From JAGTQI01 sp038868115 (GTDB lineage: Archaea; Thermoproteota; Bathyarchaeia; Bathyarchaeales; Bathycorpusculaceae): a DNA stretch of 22,545 bases. The position numbers and the translations under genes are program-made. Position 1 is the first letter of the stretch. Each line of letters starts with the position of its first letter. Below, one piece after another: positions 19,879-22,545 of this stretch. The notes under the pieces were generated by a model. It saw only the letters and a list, made by a program, of their open reading frames with translations, was not told where the DNA came from and searched no databases. Where the stretch lies: positions 1 through 22,545 of the forward strand of contig JAWBXA010000014.1 of NCBI GenBank assembly GCA_038868115.1, read 5' to 3'.

Positions 19879-22167
19879 TTAAGAAACTGAGAAGCCAGCG
19901 GCGAAGGCTTGACCGAAAGATAACCCTCCATCACCTGGTGGAACCGCCTCATGAACAAGGAATTTCAAGCCGGCTGCCTCAACAATTTCCCGCATAATTT
20001 TGGTTAATATTTCATTGCAAGCAACTCCGCCTGAAAATCCAACAGTTTTCACACCATTTTCCAAAGCTTTTTCGGTGGCCAATTCTGCTAAGCCCTGAGC
20101 TAAGTAAACGTGGGCGGAAAAAGCCAAATCATGTATGGTGCATCTTTTTCTATTTTCGTATATTTCCAGCAGCAGTTCCGTAGTTTTTAAGGTGTTGCCT
20201 TCAATTATCGGCTTTAATTTTAGGGCATCTCTTCCTTTCAGGGCTGTTGATTCCAATTTCATGGCTGGCTCGCCTTCATACGTTCGCTCAAAGCACACGC
20301 CCAAAACAGCCGCAACAGCGTCTAAAACCCTCCCGCAACTTGTTGTTTCAGCTATGCCTCTTCCCATTTTTAACTGTTGAAGAATCAGTTGGATCTCTTC
20401 TTCGCCGTGGGGAAAATAACGCCTATTCTGCATAAGCCATTCTTTCACGTCTGCTTTTTTGTATAATATTCCGGCAGCCATTCTTAGCGGGTAGCGTGTG
20501 GCTAAATCCGCGCCGATCATGGGCTGTTTTTCAAGGTGGGCTAGGCGTTTGAATTCCATAGGATCTTTTAAGCCCAGTATTATTTCTCCTCCCCAAGCCT
20601 CTCCGTCAACGCCATATCCATAGCCGTCGCAGCAGACACAAACGATTTCGGATACGCCATGCTCAGCCATTAAGGCTGCGACATGCGCATAGTGGTGTTG
20701 TATTTGGAAAAATCTCCAACCGTTCTTTTCAGCTAAATCTCTTGCAAGCTTTGTAGTTATGAATTTTGGATGTAAATCACATGCAACTACGTCTATGTTA
20801 CTATTCGTTAGGTGAATTAGGTGTTTGGCGGCACCCTCCAAGAAATCCCGCGTTTCCACATTTTCCACATCGCCAATATGCTGAGATATGAAAGCTTTAT
20901 AATCAAGCAAAATACAAGCAGTGTTGTTGAGCTCTCCGCCTAGGGCTAAAACGCATTTTTTAGCTCTTTCGTTCAGAATAATCGGTGTTGGAGCATAACC
21001 TCTTGAACGTCTGATAAAAACAAGTTTTTCGTCGTGCACCCGCATAACTGAGTCGTCGCACCTGTGGGCTATTCGCCTATTATGGAAAAGGAAGTAATCA
21101 ACAATTTCGCCCAGCGTTTTTACGGCTTCATCATCGTCTTTAACTATGGGCTGGTTTGGCGGATTAGCACTTGTCATTACAAAAGCTGGCTCTTTTACGC
21201 TGTCAAACAACATGTAATGCAATCCAGTGTAGGGAAGCATAACACCAACATTATGCAAGCCCGGAGCAATCAAATCTGAAAGGTAATATTTGTTGTTCTT
21301 TTTCAGAAGCACTATTGGACGTGTATAGGAGGTTAATAGCTCAGCCTCCCTTGGGCTTACCTCGGCGAAGGACCGCACAGCCTCAAGATCTCGTGCCATA
21401 ATAGCGAACGGCTTCTGTTTCCTATGCTTAGCTTTTCTAAGCCTTATTAAAGGCTCGTCCTTTGTCGTTGTAGCCGCCACATGAAAGCCGCCATACCCCT
21501 TTATGGCAACAATAAAGCCTTCAGCAAGTAACTTGCCAGCCTCTCTTATCGGGTCATCCACACATGCAAGCTCACCTTTACATGTGGTTAAGTAAACTTT
21601 TGGACCGCACCTTGGACATGCCACGGTTTGCGCGTGAAAACGCCTGTTCAACGGGTCTTCGTACTCTTTTTGGCAAAAGTCACACATTGAGAAGTCTCGC
21701 ATGGTGGTATTTTCCCGGTCGTAAGGAAGCTTCTCAATAATTGTATATCTCGGACCGCAGTTAGTGCACGTTATAAAAAAGTATTCGTATCTTGGATTGC
21801 CTTTTTCCCTCAATTCTTTTAGGCACTCGCCGCATATGGCCACATCAGGTGGAATGACAGAGCCTGAAAGCTCAGACTCATCAGAGCTTTTCTCAATGGT
21901 AAAGCTTGTATACTGGTTCTCGCCATCAAGTTTTACCGTGACAATTTCGTGAATACGCGCCAATGTAGGCTTCTTTTCCCTCAAATCCCTTAAGAAATTG
22001 TTGATAGCGTTTTCTTCGCCTTCTAAGAGAATTTCAACACCCGCATCGCCCATGTTTCTAACATAGCCTTTCAAGCCGTTTTTTATAGCTGTGCGGTATA
22101 CGAAGGGGCGAAATCCAACGCCTTGAATTATGCCAGAGACTCTAACTTTAATTCGCAACGTGTCCAT
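19879..22167 (-). CDS. hypF: carbamoyltransferase HypF
   Basis: About 762 residues. HypF makes carbamoyl-AMP from carbamoyl phosphate and ATP and transfers the carbamoyl group to the HypE cysteine. Domains in order: acylphosphatase (about 4-95; GIIQGVGFRPFVYR and VRNMGDAGVEI); two zinc fingers (about 110-190; CGECLKEL, CTNCGPRYT, CDFCQKEY, ACPRCGP); a YrdC-like domain (about 205-390; AIKGYGGFHVAATT, LRKAKHRKQKPFAIMA, TSANPPNQPI); and a Kae1-like domain with QHHYAHVAALMAEHG, CDGYGYGVDGEAWGGE, GFSGGVACNE and PPGDGGLSFGQA. The frame begins with a GTG at 22185; the ATG at 22167 (MDTLRIKV) is preferred as closer to the family start, but neither has a clear ribosome-binding site. All four domains are complete. 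Confidence 0.96.
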   Translation of the reverse strand: MDTLRIKVRVSGIIQGVGFRPFVYRTAIKNGLKGYVRNMGDAGVEILLEGEENAINNFLRDLREKKPTLARIHEIVTVKLDGENQYTSFTIEKSSDESELSGSVIPPDVAICGECLKELREKGNPRYEYFFITCTNCGPRYTIIEKLPYDRENTTMRDFSMCDFCQKEYEDPLNRRFHAQTVACPRCGPKVYLTTCKGELACVDDPIREAGKLLAEGFIVAIKGYGGFHVAATTTKDEPLIRLRKAKHRKQKPFAIMARDLEAVRSFAEVSPREAELLTSYTRPIVLLKKNNKYYLSDLIAPGLHNVGVMLPYTGLHYMLFDSVKEPAFVMTSANPPNQPIVKDDDEAVKTLGEIVDYFLFHNRRIAHRCDDSVMRVHDEKLVFIRRSRGYAPTPIILNERAKKCVLALGGELNNTACILLDYKAFISQHIGDVENVETRDFLEGAAKHLIHLTNSNIDVVACDLHPKFITTKLARDLAEKNGWRFFQIQHHYAHVAALMAEHGVSEIVCVCCDGYGYGVDGEAWGGEIILGLKDPMEFKRLAHLEKQPMIGADLATRYPLRMAAGILYKKADVKEWLMQNRRYFPHGEEEIQLILQQLKMGRGIAETTSCGRVLDAVAAVLGVCFERTYEGEPAMKLESTALKGRDALKLKPIIEGNTLKTTELLLEIYENRKRCTIHDLAFSAHVYLAQGLAELATEKALENGVKTVGFSGGVACNEILTKIMREIVEAAGLKFLVHEAVPPGDGGLSFGQAFAAGFSVS

Positions 22168-22208
22168 CTCTTGAAGTTTATTCACAGTTAAAACGCTGAC
22201 TTAAAGCT

Positions 22209-22545
22209 TCACTCTTCAGATCCCCTCCACAAATAGTTAAAATAATCTTTTGCTAAATTGGCCGAGCCTAGATGATCAAACCATATGACGCTGATTTCGC
22301 CCCCTTTCGTCACTGAAGAGTAGTAGAACTTCGCTATTGTCGGATATGGCTCTGCCGCCAAAACATTTTTTTCTCGACACCTAATCTCGCCGACTCTTGA
22401 AAGCAGCATATACACATTTTCCTTTAGTCCCCTTAACATCATAAAGCGAACCTGCACTTTTTCGCCCGATGAAGAATGGAGTGGTTGATAAAAATCCATC
22501 GAAAGTTTTTCCTTAATTAATGGCAAGGCTACAAGCAGTGTTTTT
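22209..22545 (-). CDS. C-terminal part of an unidentified protein, 5' end beyond the window
   Basis: The frame is open to the right edge (residues KTLLVALPLIKEKLSM and onward), so the TTG at 22526 is probably internal. The visible 112 residues end with EISVIWFDHLGSANLAKDYFNYLWRGSEE. The style (alternating strands and helices, ending FNYLW) resembles the ligand-binding C-terminal regions of TrmB-type archaeal regulators, but I cannot support a family. It ends 41 bases before hypF on the same strand and may share its transcript. Confidence 0.5.
   Translation of the reverse strand, partial: KTLLVALPLIKEKLSMDFYQPLHSSSGEKVQVRFMMLRGLKENVYMLLSRVGEIRCREKNVLAAEPYPTIAKFYYSSVTKGGEISVIWFDHLGSANLAKDYFNYLWRGSEE

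Overview
The window is a gene-dense stretch of archaeal chromosome. It carries a long minus-strand ribosomal-protein cluster with archaeal-type members (eL19, eL32, eL34, eS4), the RNase P protein Rpp29, SecY and an EMC3-type DUF106 protein. Stop and start codons often overlap by 1 to 4 bases, GTG and TTG starts are common, and TATA-like boxes sit close to start codons. The overall character fits a Thermoproteota/TACK-type archaeon, possibly Bathyarchaeia; that placement is inference from style, not from a phylogeny. No tRNA, rRNA, CRISPR array, transposase or long repeat was seen, and no gap between genes exceeds 300 bases.

Layout. (1) Positions 1-893 hold a nucleotide-sugar epimerase/dehydratase cut by the left edge (minus). 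(2) Positions 956-4228 hold an AIR-synthase-superfamily protein related to HypE, an ECF-transporter S component, and a threonine-synthase-like protein with a fused C-terminal winged-helix domain, all minus. (3) Positions 4451-16450 are the ribosomal cluster, read from uL22 at the right to cytidylate kinase at the left: uL22, uS3, uL29, Rpp29, uS17, uL14, uL24, eS4, uL5, uS14, uS8, uL6, eL32, eL19, uL18, uS5, uL30, an Hsp20-domain protein, uL15, SecY, DUF106/EMC3, eL34, Cmk. The uS14 gene (54 codons) is short but clear. (4) A divergent hypE starts near 16659 (plus), followed by a small membrane protein with a proline-rich tail (plus). (5) A 54-residue coiled-coil ORF, then hypD, hypC and hypF (minus), then a fragment of an unidentified protein cut by the right edge.

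How the genes work together. HypF and HypE make the cyanide ligand of [NiFe]-hydrogenases, and HypC and HypD form the scaffold where Fe(CN)2CO is assembled. Hydrogenase structural genes, hypA and hypB are not in the window. The ribosomal block couples ribosome synthesis, tRNA 5' processing (Rpp29) and membrane insertion (SecY, EMC3-like).

The most unusual part is region 2. The threonine-synthase-like protein keeps the cofactor-pocket motifs, but the lysine that should hold pyridoxal phosphate is arginine (residue 100), and a DNA-binding domain is fused to its C-terminus. Just downstream, the promoter of the ECF-transporter operon carries a perfect 10-bp inverted repeat between its TATA box and the predicted transcription start. 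This looks like a ligand-sensing repressor made from a dead PLP enzyme that controls a vitamin importer. It would be an independent analogue of MocR/PdxR regulators; the regulatory role is inference. A second oddity is a small heat-shock (Hsp20) domain protein with a strongly basic N-terminus and its own apparent promoter, inserted between uL30 and uL15.
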